DNA of 21,143 nucleotides from JAKLKS01 sp964370855 (GTDB taxonomy: Bacteria; Planctomycetota; JAJSAM01; JAKLKS01), in NCBI GenBank assembly GCA_964370855.1, contig CAYJMF010000082.1, forward strand, positions 1 to 21,143. The letters are read 5' to 3'. The first letter of the stretch is position 1; each line of letters opens with the position of its first letter. The position numbers and the translations under genes are program-made. This document shows, piece after piece, positions 1-7,444 of this stretch. Below the pieces are notes generated by a model. The model was not told the origin of the DNA. It made no database searches and saw only the letters and a program-made list of their open reading frames with translations.

Positions 1-33
1 CCCATATCCTCCCCCCTCCGCACCCGCCCCGGG

Positions 34-39
34 GATACT
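34..39 (+). promoter_or_regulatory. possible -10 box next to the phosphodiesterase gene start
   Basis: GATACT matches four of six bases of the TATAAT consensus and lies seven bases before the ATG at 47. No Shine-Dalgarno is visible in between. It fits the leaderless pattern seen at several other starts in this window, but too little upstream sequence is present to look for a -35 element. Confidence 0.3.
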
Positions 40-46
40 CACGGGA

Positions 47-2686
47 ATGGACAGCCACCCCCTCCACCGGGCGCTGCGCGCCTTCGGGCCCGCGACGCTC
101 CTCCTCGCCCTCGCCCTCCTCATGGCGGGCTGTCCCTCCGGGAGCGACGATGGCAAGGGCACCGGCGCGGGGGGATCCGCCGACTCCTCCCGCCTCGACC
201 CCGTCGTCCAGGCCGCCCTCGTCCGCAACGCGCGCCTATCCGGCAACCGGGTCATCGTCCTCGGCCTCGACGGGGCCGACCCGGACCTCGTGAAGGAGCT
301 CGTCGCGGCGGGCCGCCTGCCCCATTTCCGCCGGCTCATGGAGGAGGGCGCCTTCGGCCCCCTCTACAGCCAGCTCCCCATGCTCTCCCCCCTCCTCTGG
401 ACCACCATCGCCACGGGGAAGTGGCCCACGGAGCACGGGGTCCTCGACTTCCTCGTCCGGGACGAGAGCGACCCGAAGAAGCGCACCACGGTGCAGAGCC
501 GCAACCGCCAGGTGGAGGCGCTGTGGGACATCGCCGGCCGCTACGGGAGGAAGGTCGCCCTCGTCGGCTGGCTCGCCTCCCATCCCGCCGAGCGGGTGAA
601 CGGCTGGGCCGTGTCGGAGCGCACCGAGCTCCTCGCCTACCTCTTCGGGGAGAAGGCCCTGGCCTCCGACGAGGGGAAGACCTGGCCGCCGGAGCTCATC
701 GACGAGCTGCGCCCGCTCCGGCGCTCCCCCTCGGAGGTCGCGCGGGAGGAGCTCCTCCCCTTCGTGGACGTCACCGAGGAGCAGTACCGGGCCGCCACCG
801 CCACGGAGGAGTTCTCCGACGACCGGCGGGTCAACAACCTCCGCCTCATCCACTGCGCCGCCGACAACTTCCTCCGCATGGGGATGCACCTCTGGCGGAG
901 CCGCGCGCCGGACCTCCTCTGCATCTACTTCGAGGACCTCGACGCCGTCTCCCACAACTTCATGGCCTACCGGGAGCCCGTCACCTGGAAGCCCCGCGAC
1001 GCGGACGAGATCCTCAAGTTCTTCAAGGGGGACCCGCCGCCGGGGGCGCCCCCCGTGGACCGGGCCATGGTCGAGGCCCTGGTGCGCAAGATCCGCGGCG
1101 AGATGCCCGAGGAGGAGAAGGTCCAGGTCCCCGAGGGGCAGGTCCGCTATCTCGGCCAGATCCGGGAGCTGGCGACGGGGGCCGACCCGGAGCGGGTGAA
1201 GCGGTGGGGCCGGGCCGTGGACGCCGCCTACGTGGAGGCCGACCGCATCCTCGGCGAGGTCATGGACGCCATGGACGACCGCACGACGCTGCTGGTCGTC
1301 TCCGACCACGGCTTCGAGTCGGGCCCCGCGAAGCCCCCCTTCGATTCCTCCTTCCGATCCACGAGCGGCGGCGCCCAGTACCACCGCGTGGAGGGGCTCC
1401 TCGCCGCCTTCGGCCGGGGCGTCCGGAAGGGGTTCGCCGTGCCCGCCTTCGCCCCCGTCAAGCCCCCGGTCCACGCCCGCCTCCTCGACATCGCGCCGAC
1501 GGCGCTCGCCCTCATGGGGTTCCCCAAGGCGAAGGACATGCCCGGCCGCGTCCTCGGGGAGATCTTCGACCTCGACCTCGCCACGGGGGAGGTGGACACC
1601 TACGAGACCGGCCGCTCGACGCGCCTCGCGAAGGAGCGCATGCAGCGGGAGGAGCGGCGCCGCCTCGACGCCGGGGGGAACGACCCGACGGAGGACGCCG
1701 CCCTCGAGGACGCCATGTCCCACCTCCTCGCCGTCGGCTACGTCGGCACCGAGGAGGAGGGGCCGGTCCGGGCCCTCATGCACATGGCCGTCTCCTTCCT
1801 GCAGCAGGATCGCCTGGAGGAGGCCGAGGAGGCCTTCGGCGAGGTCCTCCGGACCGCGACGGGACCGCAGAAGCTCCAGGCCCTCTACCAGCTCGGCGTC
1901 ATCCGGCGCCGCTCCGGGGACCCGGCGGGCGCGGAGAAGCGCTTCCGCGAGGCCCTCGCGGCCCACCCCGACTTCATCCCGGCCATGGCCGGCATCGCCG
2001 GCCTCCTCGAGGAGCGCGGGGACCGGGAGGGGACCCTCGCGCAGTGGGAGGGCATCTGCGCCCTCGACAGGAACCCCCTCTTCAGGCTCCGCCTCGCCGA
2101 CTCCCTGCGCCAGGCCTCGGCGCGCTCCGACCCCGGGGAGCGGGTGAAGAAGCTCACGCGGGCCCTGGAGATCCTCGAGGGGCTTCGGGCCGCCGACGGC
2201 GGCGGGGCGGCCGCCGGGGAGGGCGCCTTCGAGGCCATCCGCCGCAACTACATGGGGATGGTCCTCGTGGACGGGGGCCGCCTCGAGTCGGCGGCGGAGG
2301 CCTTCCGGCAGTCCGCCGAGGCCGACGGGAAGTACCTCCGCCCGCGCAACAACATGGCCGTCGTGTGCATGCGGCAGGCCGCCTACGACGTCGCCAGGGC
2401 GGCGGAGCTCGCGGATCCCGCGGCGAGGGAGCCCCACCTCCGCAACGCCGCCGCCCAGAGGGAGGCGGCCCTCGCCTGGGCCGACGGCGTCCTCGCCATC
2501 GACCCGGCGAACCCCAAGGCCCGCTACAACCGGGCGGAGGTCTTCGCGAAGATCCCCCCGACGGATCTCCCCGCTGCGGAGAAGGAGCTCCTGCTGGCCC
2601 TCGAGTCCGCCCGCGACTACCGCCGCGCAAAGCAGCTCCTCGAGGAGGTCCGCTCCGCGAGGCGGAAGATGACGCCGCCCCGCTGA
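47..2686 (+). CDS. lipoprotein: type I phosphodiesterase/nucleotide pyrophosphatase-like domain fused to TPR repeats
   Basis: The 879-residue product starts with a hydrophobic signal segment ending in a lipobox (LMAGC, Cys29), so it is probably a membrane-anchored, exported lipoprotein. Residues ~67-510 look like the alkaline-phosphatase-superfamily type I phosphodiesterase fold. The visible metal and catalytic positions are GLDGAD (Asp75), Ser114 ten residues before TG (where the nucleophilic Thr/Ser sits), EDLDAVSH (Asp297/Asp299/His303), SDHGF (Asp420/His421) and His446. Residues ~575-870 are helical repeats rich in A, E and L with TPR spacing. The family hydrolyses phosphodiester or phosphomonoester bonds. 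The substrate here is unknown, and the TPRs suggest a protein partner. The foldase gene follows after 34 nt, probably in one operon. No Shine-Dalgarno is visible before this ATG. Confidence 0.85.
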   Translation: MDSHPLHRALRAFGPATLLLALALLMAGCPSGSDDGKGTGAGGSADSSRLDPVVQAALVRNARLSGNRVIVLGLDGADPDLVKELVAAGRLPHFRRLMEEGAFGPLYSQLPMLSPLLWTTIATGKWPTEHGVLDFLVRDESDPKKRTTVQSRNRQVEALWDIAGRYGRKVALVGWLASHPAERVNGWAVSERTELLAYLFGEKALASDEGKTWPPELIDELRPLRRSPSEVAREELLPFVDVTEEQYRAATATEEFSDDRRVNNLRLIHCAADNFLRMGMHLWRSRAPDLLCIYFEDLDAVSHNFMAYREPVTWKPRDADEILKFFKGDPPPGAPPVDRAMVEALVRKIRGEMPEEEKVQVPEGQVRYLGQIRELATGADPERVKRWGRAVDAAYVEADRILGEVMDAMDDRTTLLVVSDHGFESGPAKPPFDSSFRSTSGGAQYHRVEGLLAAFGRGVRKGFAVPAFAPVKPPVHARLLDIAPTALALMGFPKAKDMPGRVLGEIFDLDLATGEVDTYETGRSTRLAKERMQREERRRLDAGGNDPTEDAALEDAMSHLLAVGYVGTEEEGPVRALMHMAVSFLQQDRLEEAEEAFGEVLRTATGPQKLQALYQLGVIRRRSGDPAGAEKRFREALAAHPDFIPAMAGIAGLLEERGDREGTLAQWEGICALDRNPLFRLRLADSLRQASARSDPGERVKKLTRALEILEGLRAADGGGAAAGEGAFEAIRRNYMGMVLVDGGRLESAAEAFRQSAEADGKYLRPRNNMAVVCMRQAAYDVARAAELADPAAREPHLRNAAAQREAALAWADGVLAIDPANPKARYNRAEVFAKIPPTDLPAAEKELLLALESARDYRRAKQLLEEVRSARRKMTPPR

Positions 2687-2720
2687 TCCGCTCCACCGCA
2701 ACCCCGAAAGGACACCGAAG

Positions 2721-4163
2721 ATGACCGCCCGCCCCGCCGCCGGCCTCGTCCTGGCCCTCTCCATCGCCCTCGCCGCCCCCGCCGGGGTTGCGGCCGAGGA
2801 GCCCCCCGCCGGGAACCCCTCCGCCGAGAGGCCCGCCGCCGTCGTGCACGGCCGCCCCCTCGCGAGGTCCGCCGTGTACGAGGCCCTCGCGCGCCGCTTC
2901 CTCCGCGGGCCCGGGGGGGACCGCGTGCTGGAGCAGTTCCTCACGGAGACCGTGGCCCGCCGCGAGCAGGTGAAGCGGGGCGTGCGCGTGACGGAGGAGG
3001 AGATCGACGCCGCCGTCGCCGACGCGCGGCGCCGCACGGCGGAGCAGATGGCCCGGTACGGGGAGAAGGTCACGGAGGAGGACGCCCTGGCGAAGTTCCT
3101 CCGCTCCTCCGGGTTCACCCTCGAGGAGTTCCGCACCCACACCAGGCAGTACCTCGCGCTCCAGAGGATGGCGCGGGAGGATCTCGCCGCCCCCGGCGAG
3201 GTGCCCAACGCCCAGCTCGAGGTCTGGCTCCGGGACCTCGTCGGGAAGTGGAAGGTCGTCGCCGATCCCGCGGTTCTCCCCGCGGGGGCCGTGGCGAGGA
3301 TCGGCGAGGAGGTCCTCGGCTTCGAGGAGGCGGGCCGCTGGCTCGCCCGCACCGTGCGCCGGGCCGACCTCTACGGCACCGTCCTCGACCAGGCCTTCGC
3401 CCTGGCCGTGGACGCGCGCGCCGCGGAGGCGGGGATCACCATGACCCCCGAGGAGGTGGCCGCGGGCCTCTACCGCCTGAGGCAGGACTTCGGTCGCCAG
3501 CCCGCCGTGGAGGGCTCCGGCGTCACCTTCGAGAACTGGCTCGAACAGCGCTTCGGGATGACCATGGAGGAGTTGCGGAAGGACCCCTCCTTCCGGGCCA
3601 ACCTCCTGGCGCGCAAGATCCTCGCCGCGGCGGTGAAGGACGAGGAGATCCGGGCGGAGTTCGAGGGCCACCCGGAGCGGTACGGGGAGACGGCCCGCGT
3701 CCGGCGGATCCTCGTGCGGGGGGACGACCGGCCCGGCCGCTTCGGCGCCGCGGCGCCTCCCATGGCGAAGGCGCTGGAGAAGGCGGAGAAGGCGGCGGCG
3801 GAGATCCGCGCCGGGACGCCCTTCGAGACCGCCGCCCGGAAGTGGTCCGAGGACGTGCCGGAGGAGGCCGCCCGCGGGCAGGTCATCGAGGTGAGCCCCG
3901 CCATGAAGACGGCCCTCCTCCCCCAGGCGGTGCTCGATTCCGTCTTCGCCGCGAAGGAGGGCGCGGTGCTCGGGCCCCTCAAGGCCGTGGACGGGTACCA
4001 CATCGTGCTCGTGGAGCGCCGCACCCCGGCCCCCTCCTTCGAGGAGGCCGCCGACCGGGTGCGCGAGGACTTCGTGGGCATCCGCGTGCGCGAGTGGCGC
4101 ATCGCGCTCCGCTCGGATCCGGGGATCGTGGTGGAGGAGGATTTCCGGGTGGAGGAGAAGTAG
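2721..4163 (+). CDS. periplasmic SurA-like peptidyl-prolyl isomerase (parvulin/PpiC type) with duplicated chaperone region
   Basis: The product has 480 residues. An N-terminal signal peptide (~1-25, hydrophobic and ending AGVAAEE) directs export. Residues ~323-435 form a PpiC-type rotamase domain (VRRILVR, then TPFETAARKWSED, LGPLKAVDGYHIVLVERR). Ahead of it are two successive helical segments (~38-155 and ~190-302). Each begins with a short strand and continues with an extended helix, a (M)TxEEV/I motif and an F/LEExR step, so they look like an internal duplication of the SurA N-terminal chaperone region. The likely role is folding of exported proteins. An AAAGGA Shine-Dalgarno lies ~10 nt upstream of the ATG. 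The gene is probably co-transcribed with the preceding phosphodiesterase lipoprotein. Confidence 0.85.
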   Translation: MTARPAAGLVLALSIALAAPAGVAAEEPPAGNPSAERPAAVVHGRPLARSAVYEALARRFLRGPGGDRVLEQFLTETVARREQVKRGVRVTEEEIDAAVADARRRTAEQMARYGEKVTEEDALAKFLRSSGFTLEEFRTHTRQYLALQRMAREDLAAPGEVPNAQLEVWLRDLVGKWKVVADPAVLPAGAVARIGEEVLGFEEAGRWLARTVRRADLYGTVLDQAFALAVDARAAEAGITMTPEEVAAGLYRLRQDFGRQPAVEGSGVTFENWLEQRFGMTMEELRKDPSFRANLLARKILAAAVKDEEIRAEFEGHPERYGETARVRRILVRGDDRPGRFGAAAPPMAKALEKAEKAAAEIRAGTPFETAARKWSEDVPEEAARGQVIEVSPAMKTALLPQAVLDSVFAAKEGAVLGPLKAVDGYHIVLVERRTPAPSFEEAADRVREDFVGIRVREWRIALRSDPGIVVEEDFRVEEK

Positions 4164-4184
4164 GGGAAGACGGTCCCCCGGATC

Positions 4185-4342
4185 CTCGCCGAATCGTGTG
4201 GGTTGCCCCGATGGAGTTACGCGCCTACCGGCGCGTGGGTCCGGGAACGAGTTCGTCCCGAGAGTCCGGGACGAACTCGTTCCCGGACCGATGGTGAGGA
4301 GAAGACGTGTGGCCTCCTTGAGGAATGCGGAGAATCGCCCCC
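4185..4342 (+). repeat. structured intergenic repeat, copy A (two hairpins)
   Basis: This ~158-bp unit aligns without gaps, at about 80% identity by eye, to the reverse complement of 4453-4610. It holds a short hairpin (arms 4219-4225 and 4230-4236, loop TACC). It also holds a perfect 22-bp hairpin (arms 4239-4260 and 4267-4288) with a 6-nt loop, followed by a conserved flank CGATGGTGAGGA. The unit sits between two convergent genes, starting 22 nt after the foldase stop. It could be a REP/MITE-like element, a bidirectional terminator or a structured RNA. The sequence shows the structure but not the function. Confidence 0.85.
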
Positions 4343-4452
4343 GTGGCCGGTACCCAGGGAGGGGGGGAGCCGCGTTCACCTTCCCTGGCCTTGGAACATC
4401 CGGAACGCCTGTAGATGCCCGCCGTCCCCCCCGACCCACCGGCCCCGACCCC

Positions 4453-4610
4453 GGGGTCCATCTCCCGCCATCCTCAAGGAAGCCCCACGCCTCTTCCTCA
4501 CCATCGGTCCCGGAAAGGAAGCGTCCCGGCCTTTCGGGACGATTCCTTTCCGGGACCCACGCGCCGGAAGGCGCGTAACGCCCGGGGGGCAACCCTCACG
4601 ATTCTGCGAG
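4453..4610 (-). repeat. structured intergenic repeat, copy B (inverted relative to copy A)
   Basis: This is the inverted partner of the unit at 4185-4342. It keeps the short hairpin (ACGCGCC/GGCGCGT arms, TTCC loop when read on the minus strand). It also keeps the 22-bp, 6-nt-loop hairpin (4507-4528 and 4535-4556), which has one mismatch. Five stem pairs differ from copy A, and in all five both partners changed so that pairing is kept. The copy ends 17 nt before the last codon of the convergent HEAT-repeat gene. The ~110 nt between the copies (4343-4452) shows no gene. Confidence 0.85.
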
Positions 4611-4627
4611 GAGCCGGCACTCCTCCC

Positions 4628-6286
4628 CTACTCCGCCAGCAGCCGCCCCCAGTGCTCCCGGGCCTTCTCGCGGCCCCCCTGCTTCCACCACTCGCGGACG
4701 GCGTTGCGCGCCTCGGCGTCGTCGTCCTTCCGCGTCATGGCCGCGGGGGGGAAGGAGGCGTCGTCCCCGGTCAGCCGCTTCAGCTCCCTCATGGCGCGCA
4801 CGGCGTTCTCCGGGTCCCGGTCCTCGAGGAGGCGCCGCACGAGGGCGCGCACGCGCTCCCCCTCGGGCCGCGGCGGGACCGTCCTCCGCCACTCCTCCAC
4901 GACGGTCGCGCGGAACGCCGGCTCCTCGGCGATGCGGCGGGCGACGGAGGAGCGTTGACGCCAGTCGAAGATGTCGTTGACGGCCTTCCCCGCCGGATCC
5001 TTCCGCTGGAAGCCGGGGGCCATGGACGCGAGCTGCCACAGGGAGAGGGAGGCGGCCTCCACGACGTCCACGCGGCCCTCCCGCTGGAAGGTCGCCATGG
5101 GGGTGCCCTCCGCCGCCGTCTCCCCCTGCCAGGGCTCCTCGATGCAGGATACGAGGAGCGGGAGGAGGGCGCGGCAGCGGGCCGGCTCCGCGGCGCGGAG
5201 GGCGCCGATGGCGCGGAGCGCGTCGGAACGCACGTAGATGTAGCAGTCCTCCACGAGGACCGGCGCCAGGTCGAGGATCCGGGGCTCGAGCCTCTTCATG
5301 AAAGTGAGCGCCGCGGAGCGGCGCACCGTGGCGGTCTCGTCGTGGACCAGGTACTCGAGGACGGCGATCCCCTCGCTTCCGGGGATCTTCTCGATGACGC
5401 CGGCGAGGCGCTGGCGGAGCACCGGGCTCGGGCTCTTCGCGAGGCGCATGAGGAGGGAGGGGTCGAGCCCCTTCCCGCGGGAGACCTCCACGAGGCCGAG
5501 GGCGTAGGCCTGCAGGTCCCAGCCGGCGTCGGAGAGCTTCTCCTCGTCGATCCAGGCCACCACCTTCGAGACCCTCTCCACGACGGAGGGATCCTCCTTC
5601 GCCCACGGGAGGAGGGCCTGCATGGAGTCCACGACCACGAACTTCCTGAGCTGGCGCTCCCCGCCCGCCCCGGGGCCGAGGATGTCCTTCGTCTCCTCCA
5701 CGACCCGCAGCAGGGCCTCCCGCACCCGGTCGTCCCCCGGGGGGAGGGTGCCGAGGAGGCGGGCGGCGAAGCGGGCCTCGGGGTCGCCGGCGTCGGCGAG
5801 CCACTCGAGGAGCAGGGGGACGGCCGGCCCCGGATCCCACTCCGCCCGGGGCCGCCCCTTCCCGAGGGCCTCCCCGCCGGGCTGGATGCGCGCCGTGGAG
5901 GCCTCGAAGGACTCCCGCAGGTCCTCCCCCCGCATCAGGGAGAAGACCGCGGCGCGGCGCGTGGAGAGGACCGGCGAGGAGACCGCCTTCTCCACCTCCG
6001 CGGAGGCGAAGAAGGGAGCGCGGAGGAGGGCCGAGGCGACCCAGGATTTGCGGGCCCGGGATCCGTCCCCCTCGAGGATGGACAGGAGGGCGGAGCGGGC
6101 GGGGAACCCGACGGCGCGGATCTCCTCGAGGGCGGCGTCGGAGGCCTCGCCGCCGGCGGGCGGCGCGCCCCGGGCGACGATCCACCGGACGCGGAGGGGC
6201 GTGCCGAACAGGGACCACGCGATCCACAGGAGGAGCGCGAACCCCAGCGCGAGGGCTGCCTGGATCTTCGCCGGCGACTTCGTCAA
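4628..6286 (-). CDS. membrane-anchored HEAT-repeat protein
   Basis: The product has 552 residues. The TTG start is chosen because a strong GGAGGT Shine-Dalgarno (complement of 6293-6298) lies six bases before it and the N-terminus then reads MTKSPAKIQAAL. One hydrophobic helix (~10-27) anchors the protein, and the rest is predicted outside the cytoplasm or as a peripheral scaffold. From ~45 to 520 it is a run of helical pairs of HEAT character, for example LLSILEGDG, RRAAVFSLM, RRSAALTFMKRL and SDALRAIGALRAAEPAR. There is no catalytic motif. HEAT solenoids are protein-interaction scaffolds, and the partner is unknown. The gene is divergent from the pseudouridine synthase (113 nt between starts) and convergent with the foldase across the repeat island. 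Confidence 0.75.
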   Translation of the reverse strand: MTKSPAKIQAALALGFALLLWIAWSLFGTPLRVRWIVARGAPPAGGEASDAALEEIRAVGFPARSALLSILEGDGSRARKSWVASALLRAPFFASAEVEKAVSSPVLSTRRAAVFSLMRGEDLRESFEASTARIQPGGEALGKGRPRAEWDPGPAVPLLLEWLADAGDPEARFAARLLGTLPPGDDRVREALLRVVEETKDILGPGAGGERQLRKFVVVDSMQALLPWAKEDPSVVERVSKVVAWIDEEKLSDAGWDLQAYALGLVEVSRGKGLDPSLLMRLAKSPSPVLRQRLAGVIEKIPGSEGIAVLEYLVHDETATVRRSAALTFMKRLEPRILDLAPVLVEDCYIYVRSDALRAIGALRAAEPARCRALLPLLVSCIEEPWQGETAAEGTPMATFQREGRVDVVEAASLSLWQLASMAPGFQRKDPAGKAVNDIFDWRQRSSVARRIAEEPAFRATVVEEWRRTVPPRPEGERVRALVRRLLEDRDPENAVRAMRELKRLTGDDASFPPAAMTRKDDDAEARNAVREWWKQGGREKAREHWGRLLAE

Positions 6287-6292
6287 GGGGGG

Positions 6293-6298
6293 ACCTCC
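6293..6298 (-). promoter_or_regulatory. Shine-Dalgarno fixing the TTG start of the HEAT-repeat gene
   Basis: Read on the minus strand this is GGAGGT, six bases ahead of TTG at 6286. It is one of the strongest ribosome binding sites in the window, and no ATG lies nearby in frame. Confidence 0.7.
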
Positions 6299-6395
6299 GA
6301 GGGGAGCGCCCGCCCAGCACCGCCGCTCCCGGGATCGGCCATTCTGCCCGTGTCCGCCGGGCCTGCAACCTTTGGCGGCCTTGGCGCCGGGGGTC

Positions 6396-6401
6396 TACCG
6401 T
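6396..6401 (+). promoter_or_regulatory. candidate -10 box (TACCGT) of the pseudouridine synthase gene
   Basis: TACCGT fits TANNNT and is separated by seven bases from the ATG at 6409. TTGGCG at 6372-6377 lies 18 bases further upstream and could serve as the -35. There is no good Shine-Dalgarno, so a leaderless transcript starting at or just before the ATG is plausible. Confidence 0.4.
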
Positions 6402-6408
6402 GGGATCC

Positions 6409-7440
6409 ATGGAACGGGAGGAGCCTCGATTCCGCCAGCGCTTCATCGCCGAGAGGGCGGAGGACGGGGTGCGCCTCGACCTCGCGCTGGTGTCGCGCTT
6501 CCCCGGCTACAGCCGGAGCAAGCTGCAGCGGCTCGTGAAGGGGGGCTTCGCGACGGTGAACGGGAAGACGGCCCGCCCGGGGCGCGCGCTGATGCCCGGG
6601 GACGAGGTCGTGGTGCTGATGGAGGTGGAGACCCGCTCCTACGCGAAGCCCGACAACATCCCGCTGGTGATCCTCCACGAGGACGAGTGGATCGTGGTGG
6701 TGAACAAGCCGCCGGGGATGACGGTGCACCCCGGGGCCGGGGAGCGGCGCGGGACGCTGGCCAACGCGCTGGCCTACCGGTTCGGGGAGCTCTCCTCGGT
6801 GCAGGGGCCGCTCCGGCCGGGCATCGTGCACCGGCTCGACAAGGACACGTCCGGGGTGATGGTGATCGCCCGGAACGACGACGTGCACGCGGTGCTGGCG
6901 GACCAGTTCAAGTCCCGCACGGTGCACAAGACCTACCTCGCGGTGGTGCACGGGGTGGTCGCCTTCGACGCCGACCTGGTGAGCCTCCCCATCGGGCGGC
7001 ACCCGACGCGGCCGGAGCGGATGTCGGTGCGCCACGACGGGATCGGGCGGGCGTCGGAGACCTACTACGAGGTCCGCGAGCGGTTCGAGCGGCACACCTT
7101 CGTGGAGGTGCACCCGCGGTCGGGCCGGACCCACCAGATCCGCGTGCACATGGCGGCGCTGGGGCATCCCCTCGTGGCGGACCGGGTCTACGGGCGCCAG
7201 GACCGGGTGCTCAGGCCGGTGATGGCCCGCCAGGCGCTCCACGCCTGGCGCCTCGAGCTCCGCCACCCGGGGTCCGGGGAGATGATGCTCTTCGAGGCCC
7301 CCGTCCCCCCGGACTTCGAGGCGCTCCTCGCCTTCCTCCGCGCCGGCGGCGCGTCGGCCCCGGAGACCCTCGCGGCGGAGATGGGCGTCGAGGAGGAGCC
7401 TCCGGTGCCAAAGGCGGTGGAGGAGGAGGCGGGGGACTGA
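6409..7440 (+). CDS. RluD/RluA-family 23S rRNA pseudouridine synthase
   Basis: The product has 343 residues, a typical length for RluD-type enzymes. An S4 RNA-binding domain occupies ~20-75 (RLDLAL, SRSKLQRLVKGG, NGK, GDEV). The catalytic domain follows, with NKPPGMTVHPG (99-109), HRLDKDTSGV with catalytic Asp144, and GRTHQIRVHMAALGHPLVAD near 245-265. The family isomerises uridine to pseudouridine in large-subunit rRNA. The exact target position cannot be read from sequence alone. An in-frame GTG at 6400 would add three residues, but the ATG is preferred for its -10 spacing. A Glu-rich, charged tail ends the protein. The stop lies 4 nt from that of the convergent FG-GAP gene. Confidence 0.92.
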   Translation: MEREEPRFRQRFIAERAEDGVRLDLALVSRFPGYSRSKLQRLVKGGFATVNGKTARPGRALMPGDEVVVLMEVETRSYAKPDNIPLVILHEDEWIVVVNKPPGMTVHPGAGERRGTLANALAYRFGELSSVQGPLRPGIVHRLDKDTSGVMVIARNDDVHAVLADQFKSRTVHKTYLAVVHGVVAFDADLVSLPIGRHPTRPERMSVRHDGIGRASETYYEVRERFERHTFVEVHPRSGRTHQIRVHMAALGHPLVADRVYGRQDRVLRPVMARQALHAWRLELRHPGSGEMMLFEAPVPPDFEALLAFLRAGGASAPETLAAEMGVEEEPPVPKAVEEEAGD

Positions 7441-7444
7441 AGAC

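Noticed and set aside
236..3352. Large minus-strand open frame opposite the phosphodiesterase and foldase genes
   Set aside because: It has no recognisable domain and a composition typical of antisense GC-rich frames, while both plus-strand genes have clear signal peptides and domains.
4198..4578. Open frame across the repeat island
   Set aside because: It is made of the hairpin arms read as codons (repeated VPGP/NEFVP-like words), has no Shine-Dalgarno and no family resemblance. The DNA is explained by the structured repeats.
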